Part shown: one piece after another, positions 13,902 to 25,439 of the stretch | Layout of the letters: each line of letters opens with the position of its first letter | How positions within the stretch are numbered: position 1 is the first letter of the stretch | Made by a program: the position numbers and the translations under genes | Notes under the pieces: model-generated | The model's database searches: none | What the model saw: the letters and a program-made list of their open reading frames with translations, nothing else | Told to the model about the DNA's origin: nothing | Source: Lutraria lutraria | Lineage: Eukaryota; Mollusca; Bivalvia; Venerida; Mactridae | Reading direction: 5' to 3' | Length of the DNA stretch: 64,000 nt | NCBI GenBank assembly: GCA_964023205.1 | Contig: OZ026842.1 | Span: forward strand, 34,363,501 to 34,427,500

Positions 13902-16176
13902 GAAGAGTTATTTATTTAAACTTTGACATTAATATATCTACTGTGATACAGTGTCTGAGTTCATAGTGTTTACCTATGAATGGGTTTTAGCTAATTCCCT
14001 ATGTTTGATTATTAAGAAATTTCGGAGTGAGGTGTTGAAAACTTGAGCTAGGACAGTCTTCCAAACTGTTTGGTGACAGTAAGACGGTGATGCTTAAAAC
14101 ATTAATATGCTCAAAATGTCAACTGCAGTCAAAACTCGTTATATCGAAGTTCGTGGGACTTGCCAAAATACTTCGATATAAACGAACTTCGATATAGGAA
14201 TTTCGATACCCGTGTTTACATTTTAGAGCTAAAGTCAGTGTGTCGTAATTATAACGTAATCGTGTTATTGAGTGTACGGGATTGTAACGGGTTATAAGAA
14301 TACGGCATTTATACCGGTACTTATACGGGTACTTTCGATACATTTAATTTGCTATATACATATGCATAAGATAGTTTTAAATGAGCGTATAGCAGCATTA
14401 ATAATAATTTGTTTCATCAACGAAAAGTTTGTATCAGTTTTATAATCGTGAGAATGGACACTAACATGTTTATACAGCTGTCAATAATTAAATATCGATT
14501 TTAAATTGTAGGTGTTTGTTTGCGGAAAAGGTGCGAACATTTCTTTTGTAAGTTGGCGACATAATTGGTTCGACATAGATGGTCACTTTATAGTGGAAAA
14601 TATTTGGTTCGGACCGAAAATCTACTTCGATATATAAAAATATCGAGAACCGCGAATTCGATATACGTGCGTTTTTTTAATATGTAATTAGAAGGAAAAA
14701 AATCGGGACTTTATTTTTACTTCGATATAAGCGATTTCGATATAATGAGTTTCGACTGTATGTAGATTACATTGAAGAAAATTAGTCTGAATGGATTTTT
14801 TTGTGCAACATATTGGTTGGGTTCATTCAAAGGACTGCATACACAGATCAGTCTAAAATTCAAGCATCTGATTGGTTGTTTTTAAACTCAGCCTTCAAAT
14901 GAACCGATCAGAAGCTTGCAGTTCTAGACTGGTTTCCATTTCAGACTAAGTTATTTAACCTTAGGTCATGTTGTATTGATAATAAGATGCATTTATTGAT
15001 AACTGTTAGATTTACATTTTTTTTAAACCTGCATATTGGTTTATTTTTTATTGCAAAATTGAGTTATCTCTCTTCTTTACATGTGAAAAGAATGTTTGTT
15101 TCACTACAATTGTTGCCAAATATAGTTTTAAAGCTCCTAAATCTAAGAGTTTGAAATATTTATTTGATCTCTAAAAGATTGAAAGTATTTTAGTACAAAT
15201 GTACTTAGACCTGAGAAATATTCCAAAGGTACATGTATATCTGAAAGAATAGGATCTGTGAAGTAATTTCTGATGATGTTTTTTTATTATACAATGGCAA
15301 TAAATGATTCCTCCAAATATGAAATAAAAAAACATAGAAAATATTATATTACGCCATCCTTAAAAGAAATTGGTTTGCAGTTATATGACCAACTAAAAAC
15401 TTATTTAATGATTTTGATAAAAATCTTTTTTTTATTTTTATGCCTGCAATTCATTACCAACATATCATGTTTAAAGAAATACCTTGCCTTCGTACCCACT
15501 ATATAACCGCAGACCAAAGTTTTCTGAAGACAGCCTTGCATTTGAAGTGGGAGCTGTATACTGAATATTTGAATAAATTGTCATGTTAATATCAGAAGCA
15601 TTTAACTTACTGTGTTTGATATCAGATTCTTCTCAGCATTCACTAACTTAGATGATTTTAGCTCTAACATGAAGAGGACAAATTGCCCTTTAACAAACTT
15701 CTAACTTGCCTATCTTCTAGCTGGGCTAATATACACATGTGTACATTTGTCTTAGTTTCTAGTGACTGTACAATCAACACTTATCGAAACGAAAGAAAAT
15801 AAGTGATATGCTTTTGAAATTAAGGTCACGAAATAATGTTTTTTAAATTGTTAACTAATTTTTTTTTTTTGGAATGTTATTACCTAAGTAACCTTATGGT
15901 TTGCATGATTATCAATTGAATAGAATTACTACTTGCACTTATAATTAGATGGTTGCCTTCAACCTAAAACATTCTGATAATGTGTCTTGTTACCATAGTA
16001 ACCATACTGACAAGTTCACAGAAGATGCTGATTCTAGGCAAAGTCTATCAAAAAATGTTTTTACTATTCAGATTTCTTAGTTGTTTCCAATATACTGAGA
16101 TTTTTTATTGATGTTTTTTCTATCAAGGCAAATATTGTTTTATGGTTTAATTAATGTGCCCTTCAGTTTCTATGTA
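13902..16176 (+). other. eIF2A 3' flank and probable 3' UTR
   Basis: No coding exon is seen after the eIF2A stop. AATAAA signals at 15299-15304 and 15572-15577 are candidate cleavage signals. The region holds the Tigger-like element at 14126-14758 and then AT-rich sequence up to the retrotransposon. Open frames here are short and have no recognisable content. Confidence 0.5.
14126..14758. mobile_element. Non-autonomous Tigger/pogo-like element with long inverted ends
   Basis: The left end reads CAGTCAAAACTCGTTATATC and the right end ...TTTCGATATAATGAGTTTCGACTG. Both arms are studded with the ACTTCGATATAA motif in opposite orientations. This end type is typical of pogo/Tigger-class DNA transposons. 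No transposase is present, so it is a deleted derivative, sitting just downstream of the eIF2A stop codon. Confidence 0.7.
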
Positions 16177-17130
16177 TGTAATAGGGGGTGGGTGTATGGG
16201 TGTGTAAATCCCAGCTAGCCAACCTCACAAGTATCAACAACGACAAGGTAGTTCGACATCAATCTATTTTATATATAATGTACGTCTAATGTCTAATGTC
16301 TAATATAGACCCTAAAATATAAAACAAGCATTATAGACAATAATAAAACACCAAATACTAAATACAATACATAGCACAAAACACCACAATACAAACAATG
16401 ATTCCAGTGGCCAATATCATTACCTTCAAAGCATTACATACATATACTTTACATATGCACAATTAAGTTACTTACAAGAACAAATACAATCACATAGTAC
16501 AAAATACATGAACCACATAACACATCACATATATATACAAACTCACCGTTTGTGGAACGGGATCCACTAAACAACTCTCTCAACTTCTCTCCGTGTAAAC
16601 AATAATCTAAACTCTGAAATGTGAGAATTCATTAGTGATAAAAGGGTGTGCAAGATATTACAGTATGGACAGAATAATAGACTAGTAAATGGTTACAAAC
16701 AAGGGAAAGTCAGCATACTGCCATTTATTACAACAAAGCAATAGATCTTATTACAATAATTAATTACTTGAATTAATTACTAGAAAACTATACTTATGAT
16801 AACTCATCATACTTAAGTTAGATAGAGAAGCAATATTAAAGTTACCAAATATACAACTCATAAAACATCTGATCTCAGTCTGGAGCATACAAAAACCAGT
16901 CCTGGCAATTCAAATTCTAATGTGCAACTCATCATTACACATAACTTAGGGGATTAATAAAATCAACTGAAATCTATTCAGTCATGCAAGACTGACCACT
17001 GAACCATCAAGGGGAACAACTTACCACTGAACATAAGATCATTAAAGGGAGATAATTGAACACATATATAGATATAAAAGAACACAATAAAACTCAAACT
17101 CAATAGACACCAAAGTCTGACCCCGTCACA
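16177..17130 (-). repeat. 3' LTR of the retrotransposon
   Basis: A 954-bp terminal repeat, TGTGACGG...TATTACA in element sense (TG...CA ends). It matches 25440-26393 along its full length by eye. In element sense a TATATAAAAT stretch lies towards the LTR end (about 16264-16280), a possible promoter. No LTR-terminal truncation is seen. Confidence 0.95.
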
Positions 17131-17142
17131 TACCTCCCCAGC
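17131..17142 (-). other. Polypurine tract of the retrotransposon
   Basis: Directly inside the 3' LTR, the element-sense strand reads CTGGGGAGGTA before the LTR's TGTG. This is the expected position and composition for the plus-strand primer of reverse transcription. It is short, so the exact boundary is uncertain. The 400 bases between here and the pol stop contain no gene. Confidence 0.65.
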
Positions 17143-17547
17143 CTGTGAAATGACGACCCGTCATTTCCTGTCCAGTCATTCTCCGTCATCTGTCAAACTA
17201 GTAAACTAACTAGAATACTAATATATAATACATAAATACTACATATCACTAACTAAGTCTACTGATACCACTAAATACAACATCACTACATTAAGAATGA
17301 TGGTATCAACCATTAGCCCTAAACATATCAGGGTCATACAATAGTATCAAAAAAATAAATAAAACTCAATTCCTCCCTCCCCCATTTTTTTTAGAATTGC
17401 TTCCACGCAATACATAAATACACATACACAATCTTACTATAGATAAAATCACACAACATGAATATACATAATTTATTTACTTGCAGTATAATATGACAGT
17501 TTTAAAAACAGTACACAATGACAAAAGACTTTATAACAGTTTTACAC

Positions 17548-20500
17548 TCATTTTATGATACTTTCTAAAATCTTTCCTGCTGTGCTACTGTCCAAAGAGG
17601 TTAAAACACCAGATCTGACAAGTGCTGTAATAGCGTGGACCCTATGATCTACTGGACCTAACTGGGCTCCATACATCACGAAATCTCCAAATCTATCTGG
17701 CTCTTTTCTTCTTCTGTTAGATCTGCGTGGCACTGGTACTGGTGCAGAATCCTCTTGTTGTTCTTCAGATACCTGCTGTTCATCATTGTCCTCAACACTA
17801 CCACTTGTGTTCAACCTTCCATGGGTTCTCTCTGTACCTGTAATAGTGCACAAATCAGTAATTTCATGTTCATTAATATTCATAATATTACCTGTTTCAG
17901 GGTTACTATTTCTATCCTCACTGGCTATCTCCTCTTGTTCAACCTGAACGGTAGAATCCTTTTCAAGTTCAATTTCAGCATCAAATAATACATCTGCAGT
18001 ATCATTATTTCTCTCCACTACATAATTCTTACCATACTTTTCACTGTTCATAATATCTAATATCTGAGCATGGTTCACGGTGTCCGGATCACCCTTGTTA
18101 CGCAATTCCACATAACTAACCATCTCATCTTCACTATCACTACTGTCACTGGTGACGTCACTTGTCTCATCTGTTTTCATCTCTTCAATATTCTTCTTCT
18201 CCTCTTCTGCTGTTTCTCCTTCCTCTTTCTCAGCCAGTCCCTTGCTGTCCGCTGCATGAACTTCGTCATCTTCCTCGACATCATCCCAATGTGTAACTGG
18301 ATATAAATGGTTCCTATGCAGTGTTCTTTCTATTCCTGTGTTGTTACCTTTTAACCTGAAAACTGGTATTCCTGGATTAGGTTGGTCTATCACTTTGTAT
18401 AACTCTTCTTCAAACTTGTCTGCTATCTTGTGCTTTCCTTCATAAGCTAATATCTTCACCATTACCTTGTCTCCGATGTTGACTTTTGCTGCTTTGGCTC
18501 TTACATCATAATTTCTCTTCTGCTTCTTTTTAGATTCTTCTGTGTGTTGTTTCACTATTTCTTGGGTAGATTTTATTCTTTCTTTAATGTCATCTATATA
18601 ATCTCTTGCTGATTTGTTGGTTGTTGTCTCCTCAACTTCAAATCTGGTATCTATAGGTAGTTTTGGTTTTCTTCCGAACATAATTTCAAATGGGGATATT
18701 CTAGTACATTCATGAGGTGTGCAGTTATACGCGTACACTAACGGATTAATGTATCTCTTCCAATCACACTTCTGGTCGTTTTCTAAAGTTCCTAACATGT
18801 TTAGTAGAGTCCCGTTCATCCTCTCTGGTCCTGCATTGCCTTGTGGGTGATATATAGTTGTATGGCTCTTCTTCATGTTTGTTAGCACACATAATTCTTT
18901 GATGATATCACTTTCAAAGTTTGCACCTTGGTCTGAGTGTAGTCTAGTTGGTATTCCATAATTAACGATGAAGTGGTTGAATAAAGCATCTGCTGTTGTT
19001 TTCGCTGTTTGGTTTCTGGTTGGAACTGCTACTGCATATTTAGTAAAATGATCTGTCATTACTAAAATGTTGCCAAATCCTCCTTTTGATGTTTCCAAAG
19101 TCAAAAAGTCAATACAAACCAACTCTAATGGATATGTGGTGTTCACTGATATCAATGGAGCTTTACTGTTAGTTGTTGTTTTTCTTCTTTGACATCTTTC
19201 ACATCTCTTAACATGATTTTCTGCATCCGTTGATATTCCTGGCCAATAAAACCTTTCCTTTAAGAGCCTTAGAAGTCTTTCTCTACCTGGATGGCCAACA
19301 TCATTATGCAGTCCCTTTAATACATCCTTCCTGTAACATGTTGGTAACACCAGCTGTTGTATTTCCTCATCATTTTCTTGAATAATCCTGTATAAAATTC
19401 CTCTTTTGATTTTCAGATGTTCAAATTGTCTCTTCATGGTTAAATCTTTCTTGCCAAATAACTTCTTTGGAATGCATCTATCTATCACTGCTATCCTCCA
19501 TCTGTCAATGAGGCTGTCTTGTCTTTGTTGTTTTCTGATCTCTCTAAGTTCAACTTGAGCCAATTCGGATCCAGGTTGTTCTGTCGCTTCAATGATGTTG
19601 ATGTTATATACCGGTAATGTTTCAAAGTACGGTACCGTTGTATGGCAGCAAATAGTTTTCACTGTCTTGTTGTCCACCTTGTCCATGTCTTGACATTCTA
19701 CCTTTAATCTTTCATGTGGGTACCTACTCATGCCGTCTGCGTCCGAGTTCTTAAGTCCCGCTCTGTAGAAAATGCTAAAATTGTATTCACCTAGTGCAGA
19801 AGCCCATCGTTGTCCTGTAGCATCCAACTTAGCGCTTGTGAGTATATACGTCAAAGGGTTGCTATCTGTCAACACTGTAAATGGTTTTCCTATTAAATAC
19901 TCCGAAAATTTCTCAGTTACTGCCCATTTAAGTGCAAGAAATTCTAATCTGTAAGCTGAGTAGTTTTTCTCTGAACCTGATAGTGATCTGCTAGCATATG
20001 CAATAACTCTTTTCTGGCCATCTTGATCCTGATACAGCACAGCTCCAAGTCCGTCGTATGACGCGTCTGTATGTAACTCAAACGGTTGTTGAAAGTCAGG
20101 ATAGCCTAATACTGGTGGTGTGGTCAATATCTTCTTAAGTCCATTGAAAACTCTTTGGTGTTCATCTGTCCATGTCCATTTGTTGTTTATTTTCTTCTTA
20201 TTCATTTTCTTTGTTGGTGTTGTTGCTGTCATCAAATCCGAAAGAGGTCTTGTAATTTTACTGAAGTCTTTTATAAATCTTCTATAATAACCTGCGAATC
20301 CTAAAAATGATCTTATCTCATTGGCATTAGTTGGTGTAGGCCATTGGCTAATCCTTTCTATCTTTTCTGGGTCTGTTTCTACTCCTTTGCTGCTTACCAC
20401 ATGTCCAAGAAAGTTTACTTTGGTCTGGAAGAAATGACATTTTTCTGCTGCTATTTTAAGGTTGCATTCTCTTAATCTGTTAAAAACTTTGTCTATATTC

Positions 20501-22053
20501 TGTAGATGTTCATCAAATGTCTTGCTGTAAATAATCAAGTCGTCTATATAAATGACACATATTTTCATATTGAGGTCCCCTAAGCATTCTTCCATCAAAC
20601 GTTGCATCGTAGCTGGGCTGTTTGTCAAACCAAATGCCATTTTCGTAAATTCATAAAATCCTAATGCACCAACTGTAAATCCTGTTCTTTCTTTATGTTG
20701 TTCTTCAATTTCAATTTGATGGTATCCGCTTTTCATGTCAATCGTTGAAAAATATTTAGCTCCGTGAAGGCAATCAAAAACTTCTTCTATTCTTGGTAAT
20801 GCATATGAGTCCTTTACTGTCTGTCTGTTGAGTTGTCTGTAATCCACACATAGTCTAAGCTTTCCATTTTTCTTTCTAACTAAAACCACTGGCGAAGCCC
20901 AAGGTGATTTTGACGGTCGTATTACTCCACTTGCTAGTAACTGTTCAAGATGTTGTCTCACTTCATCAACCATGTTTGGAGGTATTCTTCTATGTCTCTG
21001 TTTAATTGGTGTGTTGTTTTCTAAGTTTATCCTATGTTTCACTCGGTTACATCTTCCTAAATCCAAGTCTCCTGTCGAAAATAGGTCTTTATGTGTCATC
21101 AATAACTGTTTCAACTTCAATTTCTGGTCATCATTTAGCATATTGTTTTCATCTACATTTAATTCTTCAACTACTTCTGTCCTTTTTCTATCCATAATTT
21201 CTTCTTCTTTTAGTCCTAATTCTTTTTCCTCTATGGTGACTGGTTGAAGTTCTCCAATGAATGCCTTTGGTGATATAGAAATGGTATTTGTTGTCACATT
21301 TGATAATGTTGCTGTAAATGTATTCTTGTTTCCATAATCATATTGGACGACTGCAGGCGTTATGTCTACTGAATCATAGTATACCGACTCTTGGGTTTCC
21401 TGAACCATAGCTGATGTTCTTGGATGTTTTATCTCTTTATCTGATATAACTGGAATGTTGATGGTTTCATTAGGTTTCAAAATAATTCTGTTGAGTGCAG
21501 CGCTTCTCAATATTGCTAATCTATTCTTGTTTCTCTCTAATTCTTTGTTCATCAACACAATGCTTCTAAAGCTCAAGTACCATGGTGTATGTAAACCTGC
21601 ATTCTGTAGAAATTGTTCCCCAAAGTTGCTTCTACATTCATGAAGAAGTTCCTGAAGAATGTTGGTTCCAATGATGACTGGTGTTCTGCTTGAATAGTTG
21701 GTGTCAGGACTCACTAATAAAAGACATGTATGTTTTTCTGATCTCGGTAACCCATCAATGATCTCTAAGTCTGCTGTAATATATCCTAAATAAGGTAATT
21801 GTTGTCCATCTGCACATTCTATGTTCAATATATCTTCTAAAGGCTTGAGTTCTGTATCACCTAAATTGTTGTTCCTGTATGAATCTGAAACTATACTTAC
21901 CACGCTTCCAGTGTCTAATAATGCTCTTGTTGAATTACCATCTATGACTATATTAACTTCATTAGTATCTCCTACAAGTTTGGGACCTTCCATGTCACAT
22001 GCTGTGTTGGCACCCAAGTTTGATCCCTCAACTTGAGTGGCTAACAGTTTGGG
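17548..22053 (-). CDS. Pol polyprotein of the LTR retrotransposon
   Basis: An uninterrupted frame of about 1500 residues, presumably translated as a Gag-Pol fusion. Numbering from the first sense codon after the upstream stop region (22056): an aspartic protease with DTG at 48-50; reverse transcriptase with the YIDD active site at 503-506; RNase H beginning at HTDAS (D664). The integrase has an HHCC zinc motif (GHPGRE, H922; CERCQRRK). Its catalytic triad is D983, D1042 and E1078, a DD35E spacing. A GPY/F-like segment follows. The last roughly 200 residues are a strongly acidic Glu/Ser/Asp-rich extension ending in a basic RRSNRRRKEPDRFGD motif. The frame opens only with TTG, not ATG, and overlaps the gag end by a few codons in the -1 frame. 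Confidence 0.95.
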   Translation of the reverse strand, partial: PKLLATQVEGSNLGANTACDMEGPKLVGDTNEVNIVIDGNSTRALLDTGSVVSIVSDSYRNNNLGDTELKPLEDILNIECADGQQLPYLGYITADLEIIDGLPRSEKHTCLLLVSPDTNYSSRTPVIIGTNILQELLHECRSNFGEQFLQNAGLHTPWYLSFRSIVLMNKELERNKNRLAILRSAALNRIILKPNETINIPVISDKEIKHPRTSAMVQETQESVYYDSVDITPAVVQYDYGNKNTFTATLSNVTTNTISISPKAFIGELQPVTIEEKELGLKEEEIMDRKRTEVVEELNVDENNMLNDDQKLKLKQLLMTHKDLFSTGDLDLGRCNRVKHRINLENNTPIKQRHRRIPPNMVDEVRQHLEQLLASGVIRPSKSPWASPVVLVRKKNGKLRLCVDYRQLNRQTVKDSYALPRIEEVFDCLHGAKYFSTIDMKSGYHQIEIEEQHKERTGFTVGALGFYEFTKMAFGLTNSPATMQRLMEECLGDLNMKICVIYIDDLIIYSKTFDEHLQNIDKVFNRLRECNLKIAAEKCHFFQTKVNFLGHVVSSKGVETDPEKIERISQWPTPTNANEIRSFLGFAGYYRRFIKDFSKITRPLSDLMTATTPTKKMNKKKINNKWTWTDEHQRVFNGLKKILTTPPVLGYPDFQQPFELHTDASYDGLGAVLYQDQDGQKRVIAYASRSLSGSEKNYSAYRLEFLALKWAVTEKFSEYLIGKPFTVLTDSNPLTYILTSAKLDATGQRWASALGEYNFSIFYRAGLKNSDADGMSRYPHERLKVECQDMDKVDNKTVKTICCHTTVPYFETLPVYNINIIEATEQPGSELAQVELREIRKQQRQDSLIDRWRIAVIDRCIPKKLFGKKDLTMKRQFEHLKIKRGILYRIIQENDEEIQQLVLPTCYRKDVLKGLHNDVGHPGRERLLRLLKERFYWPGISTDAENHVKRCERCQRRKTTTNSKAPLISVNTTYPLELVCIDFLTLETSKGGFGNILVMTDHFTKYAVAVPTRNQTAKTTADALFNHFIVNYGIPTRLHSDQGANFESDIIKELCVLTNMKKSHTTIYHPQGNAGPERMNGTLLNMLGTLENDQKCDWKRYINPLVYAYNCTPHECTRISPFEIMFGRKPKLPIDTRFEVEETTTNKSARDYIDDIKERIKSTQEIVKQHTEESKKKQKRNYDVRAKAAKVNIGDKVMVKILAYEGKHKIADKFEEELYKVIDQPNPGIPVFRLKGNNTGIERTLHRNHLYPVTHWDDVEEDDEVHAADSKGLAEKEEGETAEEEKKNIEEMKTDETSDVTSDSSDSEDEMVSYVELRNKGDPDTVNHAQILDIMNSEKYGKNYVVERNNDTADVLFDAEIELEKDSTVQVEQEEIASEDRNSNPETGNIMNINEHEITDLCTITGTERTHGRLNTSGSVEDNDEQQVSEEQQEDSAPVPVPRRSNRRRKEPDRFGDFVMYGAQLGPVDHRVHAITALVRSGVLTSLDSSTAGKILESIIK

Positions 22054-23192
22054 CAATCTCTAGCAATATGACCTGGTTGGTTGCAGCTGTAACATACTGG
22101 TGTTGATGCCTTTGGGCAATGTCTTGCAATATGTCCTTTCTCTTCACAGATGTAACATGTTGGTGTGAAAGTTCCTCGTCCAAATGGTCGTCTAGGTCTG
22201 TACTGTCCTCTACCTCTTCTGTAACTAAAGTTGCCTCTATTAACTTGATTTCCTCTTAAATATGAATTGGTTGTACTCTCCTGTGTTGTATTTTCATTCT
22301 TGTGTTGTTCTAGCCTGTCTATCCTCTCATTTAGTTTCAGTAAAAGTTCCTTCATCTCTGTCAGCTCTGATTTCTGGTTGCTTTCTGGCTTTGTCGCTAT
22401 CTTACATGGTCCCGCTTTCTTCTCTGTGCTATCATCTTTAATCTCAGCCTCCATCTTTCTTAACTCTATCTTGAATTTATCATAGTCTTTGACTGTGTTG
22501 AACTGGTAGATTGACATCTGTTTCAAATCCTTATTCAGTCCTTGGTAAAGCACTTGCTTCAATATTTCTTCCTCTGTTCTTTTCATAGACTTCAATTCAC
22601 AAGCTCTTGCAAACAGTTCTTCAAGTCTAGCAGCATATTTCTCTACTGATTCTCCTGGGTTCTGTTGTTGTGAGTAAAATTTTCTAAGAACAGTTTCTTT
22701 CGTCTCAATGTTGCCATATGCACTTTCTAACTTAGTCATCATTTGATCAACTGTGACCCCAGTTCCAAGTCTTCTAATAATGTCTCCGGCACTACCCTTC
22801 AAAGCTCTTCTTATTCCCAAAAGAACTTGTTCCTGTGTAAAAATATCCTCCGCCATTACACTATTAACTTCAAATTTAAATGTATCCCATGACACATCAC
22901 CTTTTCCTTCCTCACCATAAAACACTGACAGTTTAGGAAAATGATAAGTTCCTGATCTTGGTGCTGGTGTTGGTTTATAGGATGACATCGGCTCATGTTC
23001 CTCACTAAAAGCATTCTTAATCTTCAACAAGTCTGTTGGTGATTCTAGTTTAAGCTTTTCCCCTAGTACATGTAATGCCTCTAACAACTTCATTTCGTCT
23101 GTTGATATTCCTCCAACTGCCGTTCCATATTTACAAGTTTCTGATTCATCCTCTTGTTCAAGTTCCATATGCTTACTTTTCATATCATCCAT
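22041..23192 (-). CDS. Gag polyprotein of the LTR retrotransposon
   Basis: Structural protein of the virus-like particle, 383 residues from the ATG at 23192; the frame is open slightly further upstream without an ATG. The central part is a helical capsid-like region with polar, leucine-rich segments (GSAGDIIRRLGTG, FKIELRKMEAEI). An Arg/Gly/Tyr-rich patch (RRGRGQYRPRRPFGRG) follows. Two canonical CX2CX4HX4C zinc knuckles lie at about residues 346-359 and 367-380, and bind nucleic acid in this family. The stop codon lies four bases past the slippery heptamer. Two CCHC knuckles fit the Ty3/gypsy assignment. Confidence 0.93.
   Translation of the reverse strand: MDDMKSKHMELEQEDESETCKYGTAVGGISTDEMKLLEALHVLGEKLKLESPTDLLKIKNAFSEEHEPMSSYKPTPAPRSGTYHFPKLSVFYGEEGKGDVSWDTFKFEVNSVMAEDIFTQEQVLLGIRRALKGSAGDIIRRLGTGVTVDQMMTKLESAYGNIETKETVLRKFYSQQQNPGESVEKYAARLEELFARACELKSMKRTEEEILKQVLYQGLNKDLKQMSIYQFNTVKDYDKFKIELRKMEAEIKDDSTEKKAGPCKIATKPESNQKSELTEMKELLLKLNERIDRLEQHKNENTTQESTTNSYLRGNQVNRGNFSYRRGRGQYRPRRPFGRGTFTPTCYICEEKGHIARHCPKASTPVCYSCNQPGHIARDCPNC
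22047..22053 (-). promoter_or_regulatory. -1 ribosomal frameshift slippery site between gag and pol
   Basis: In element sense the heptamer CCCAAAC is in register with gag (C CCA AAC), an exact X XXY YYZ slippery site. It lies between the last stop in the pol frame (22059-22061) and the gag stop (22041-22043), the only window where a shift could produce Gag-Pol. A downstream stimulatory structure was not assessed. Confidence 0.85.
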
Positions 23193-25419
23193 CTTGATGA
23201 TGTAGTTAATCAATCCAATCAAGTATCCACAAAATTAATCACTATGAATACAATATACACTGAATATTACCTGTAATAAGCACACATCAAACACCAATGA
23301 CAATACAGTGTATAACAACACCAAGTACAACAAGTAAACTTTTCTTCACAGCCAATGAACCATTTCTTTGGCTATGTGAAAAATTACAAATACCAAAACC
23401 TTATAAGTTAAAATATCAAAGTGACTTGAAACATGTAAGCAAAATGAGCATCACTCAATAAGCACAAATCCATCAACTACTGACACAACCTGTATTATAT
23501 ATATGTATACTTCCAACTGGTTAGGTTCATCTAACTGGCTTGATTCAACTCAAAACCTCTCAATTTCGAAAGTGTCAGAATCGCCTTAAAGTACAAGTCT
23601 TTTCTACTCAATTGCACCAATGATACTAATTATAAATTACATCTTAAATATCAAACAAATGTTGCAATAAACATCAACTATGAACAAGGCCCTATGTGTA
23701 TATAATACACATCAGTAAATAACTGATTATATTAGGCTAATATAACTTTAAGTCAAGTCTAGTGATCTACTTTCACTTTTAATGCTTCACCTAATAAATT
23801 CACTTTCACTTTCAATTAGCAATGTAAACACCTAGTTTCACTTTCACAAAGGCCCCGTGTGTTTATACAACAATACACAACATTCAATTACATGTATAAA
23901 TACAAGTGTCACTTTCAAAACACATGCATTACAATCAATACATAAACTTCAACTTTCCACTGTGATAATATATCAATAATCACTGAACTGTATCATACAC
24001 CTGGTTTACCTATTAGTATTTCTTTAAACTAACATCACAATTATAAACACAATAGTACAATTATTATATCAATTAAGCATACCCAATACATGGATTAACT
24101 CATCAATATAAAGTCAGGTAAATGCACTACTGTTACTTTCAAAGTTCAGCAAACACAAATTTAAATTTCAATCATCAGGAATCTGATTAAGCTAACATTA
24201 GATGTATACCTATAACAGGGAAATACCAATATCGGACACAGTCTGTTATGCACATAATTATATATATATATTTTTCATCTAAGACAATTTATAGGTACTG
24301 TATAAGAAGCCTGTATAGATAAATGTGGGTTTCTATCTTAATCAAACATCAATACCATGTGACTATTCAATATCAACTATATATTAATATCTGCTTTCTG
24401 CATGAAATCTTCACTAATCTTCAAACATACGCGGATTCTATCAAACAATTCCGTGTTTACATAAGCAATACATCAAGTTTTTTAAATTACAACAAAGTAT
24501 TATAATACTGTGTACTATAACACTTTCTACATGTTCACATACCACGCCAATCAATGTATACTAATCCATCAATTAGCATGAGGTAAAATCAATAGGATTG
24601 AACTATCCAAATAAGGAAATGTTTGTATGACCTCTGATAAATTCAGTACTAATGCACTACACTATAATGTATCTAATTTACAAAATATCTACTAACATAA
24701 AGTTTCTATAGTAATGTCAATGGTGTCATAAGTCAATATCCAATGAGAACATTTGCTGTCCTGGGCTCATTTGCATAAAGGGTTGCTGGGTCAACCACAT
24801 ACAAAACATCCAATCAGATACAAGAATAACAAAAGTCAGATTTCAAATCAACCAATCAAAACCATATACCATGTCACATGAAACGAATGGAATGCTCAGA
24901 TTATAGCCAAAAAAGTAGTTCCACGACTTAATTTAAACAAAGCAAAACAATGGCTGAATATCCGCCAATTCTTGCAAAGAATAATATCAATTCACTCCAA
25001 AGCAGGGAAAATAGATATATGATGAGTTATCTTAAGCAATATTATTACCACAAATGTACACAGTAAGCGATACTTAATATGGCAGTATCCTGGACAGTTA
25101 GTTAGGTTTATAAGAATAACATCTGAAATAGAAGTGGTTATGCAGAAATTATATACATGCAAAGTGACTGCCTCTTTCACGCTACAATATACTTTCAGGC
25201 TCGATATAACAATTTAGTACTGGTCACATCAATCAATACAATACATATAATAAAATGAGTACTTACAATCTGATGATTACAATGAATACAATAAGAATGG
25301 CCACCGGAACACAGGAAAGTCCTAATAAAATAACACAAGTCACTGCACTATTATTAATGTTCCAAAGTCCTCACAATTCAATCTAGTCAAGCTGATCCTT
25401 CCTCTTCTGTACTAACATT
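23193..25419 (-). other. 2.2-kb untranslated leader of the retrotransposon
   Basis: The stretch between the primer binding site and the gag ATG is AT-rich and has no long open frame on the sense strand; the longest, 24992-25180, is 62 codons without family features. It probably holds the packaging signal. It may also contain a leader intron or older inserted repeat DNA. Nothing else is recognisable. Confidence 0.6.
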
Positions 25420-25437
25420 CCAACACGTTGGGCGCCA
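25420..25437 (-). other. Primer binding site of the retrotransposon
   Basis: Two bases inside the 5' LTR, the element-sense strand reads TGGCGCCCAACGTGTTGG. TGG is the complement of a tRNA CCA end, so this is the expected tRNA primer site. The cognate tRNA cannot be assigned without a tRNA set from the host. Confidence 0.8.
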
Positions 25438-25439
25438 TT

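Noticed and set aside
17755..22485. Plus-strand open frames of 60-91 codons inside the retrotransposon
   Set aside because: They are antisense shadows of gag and pol with no recognisable content.
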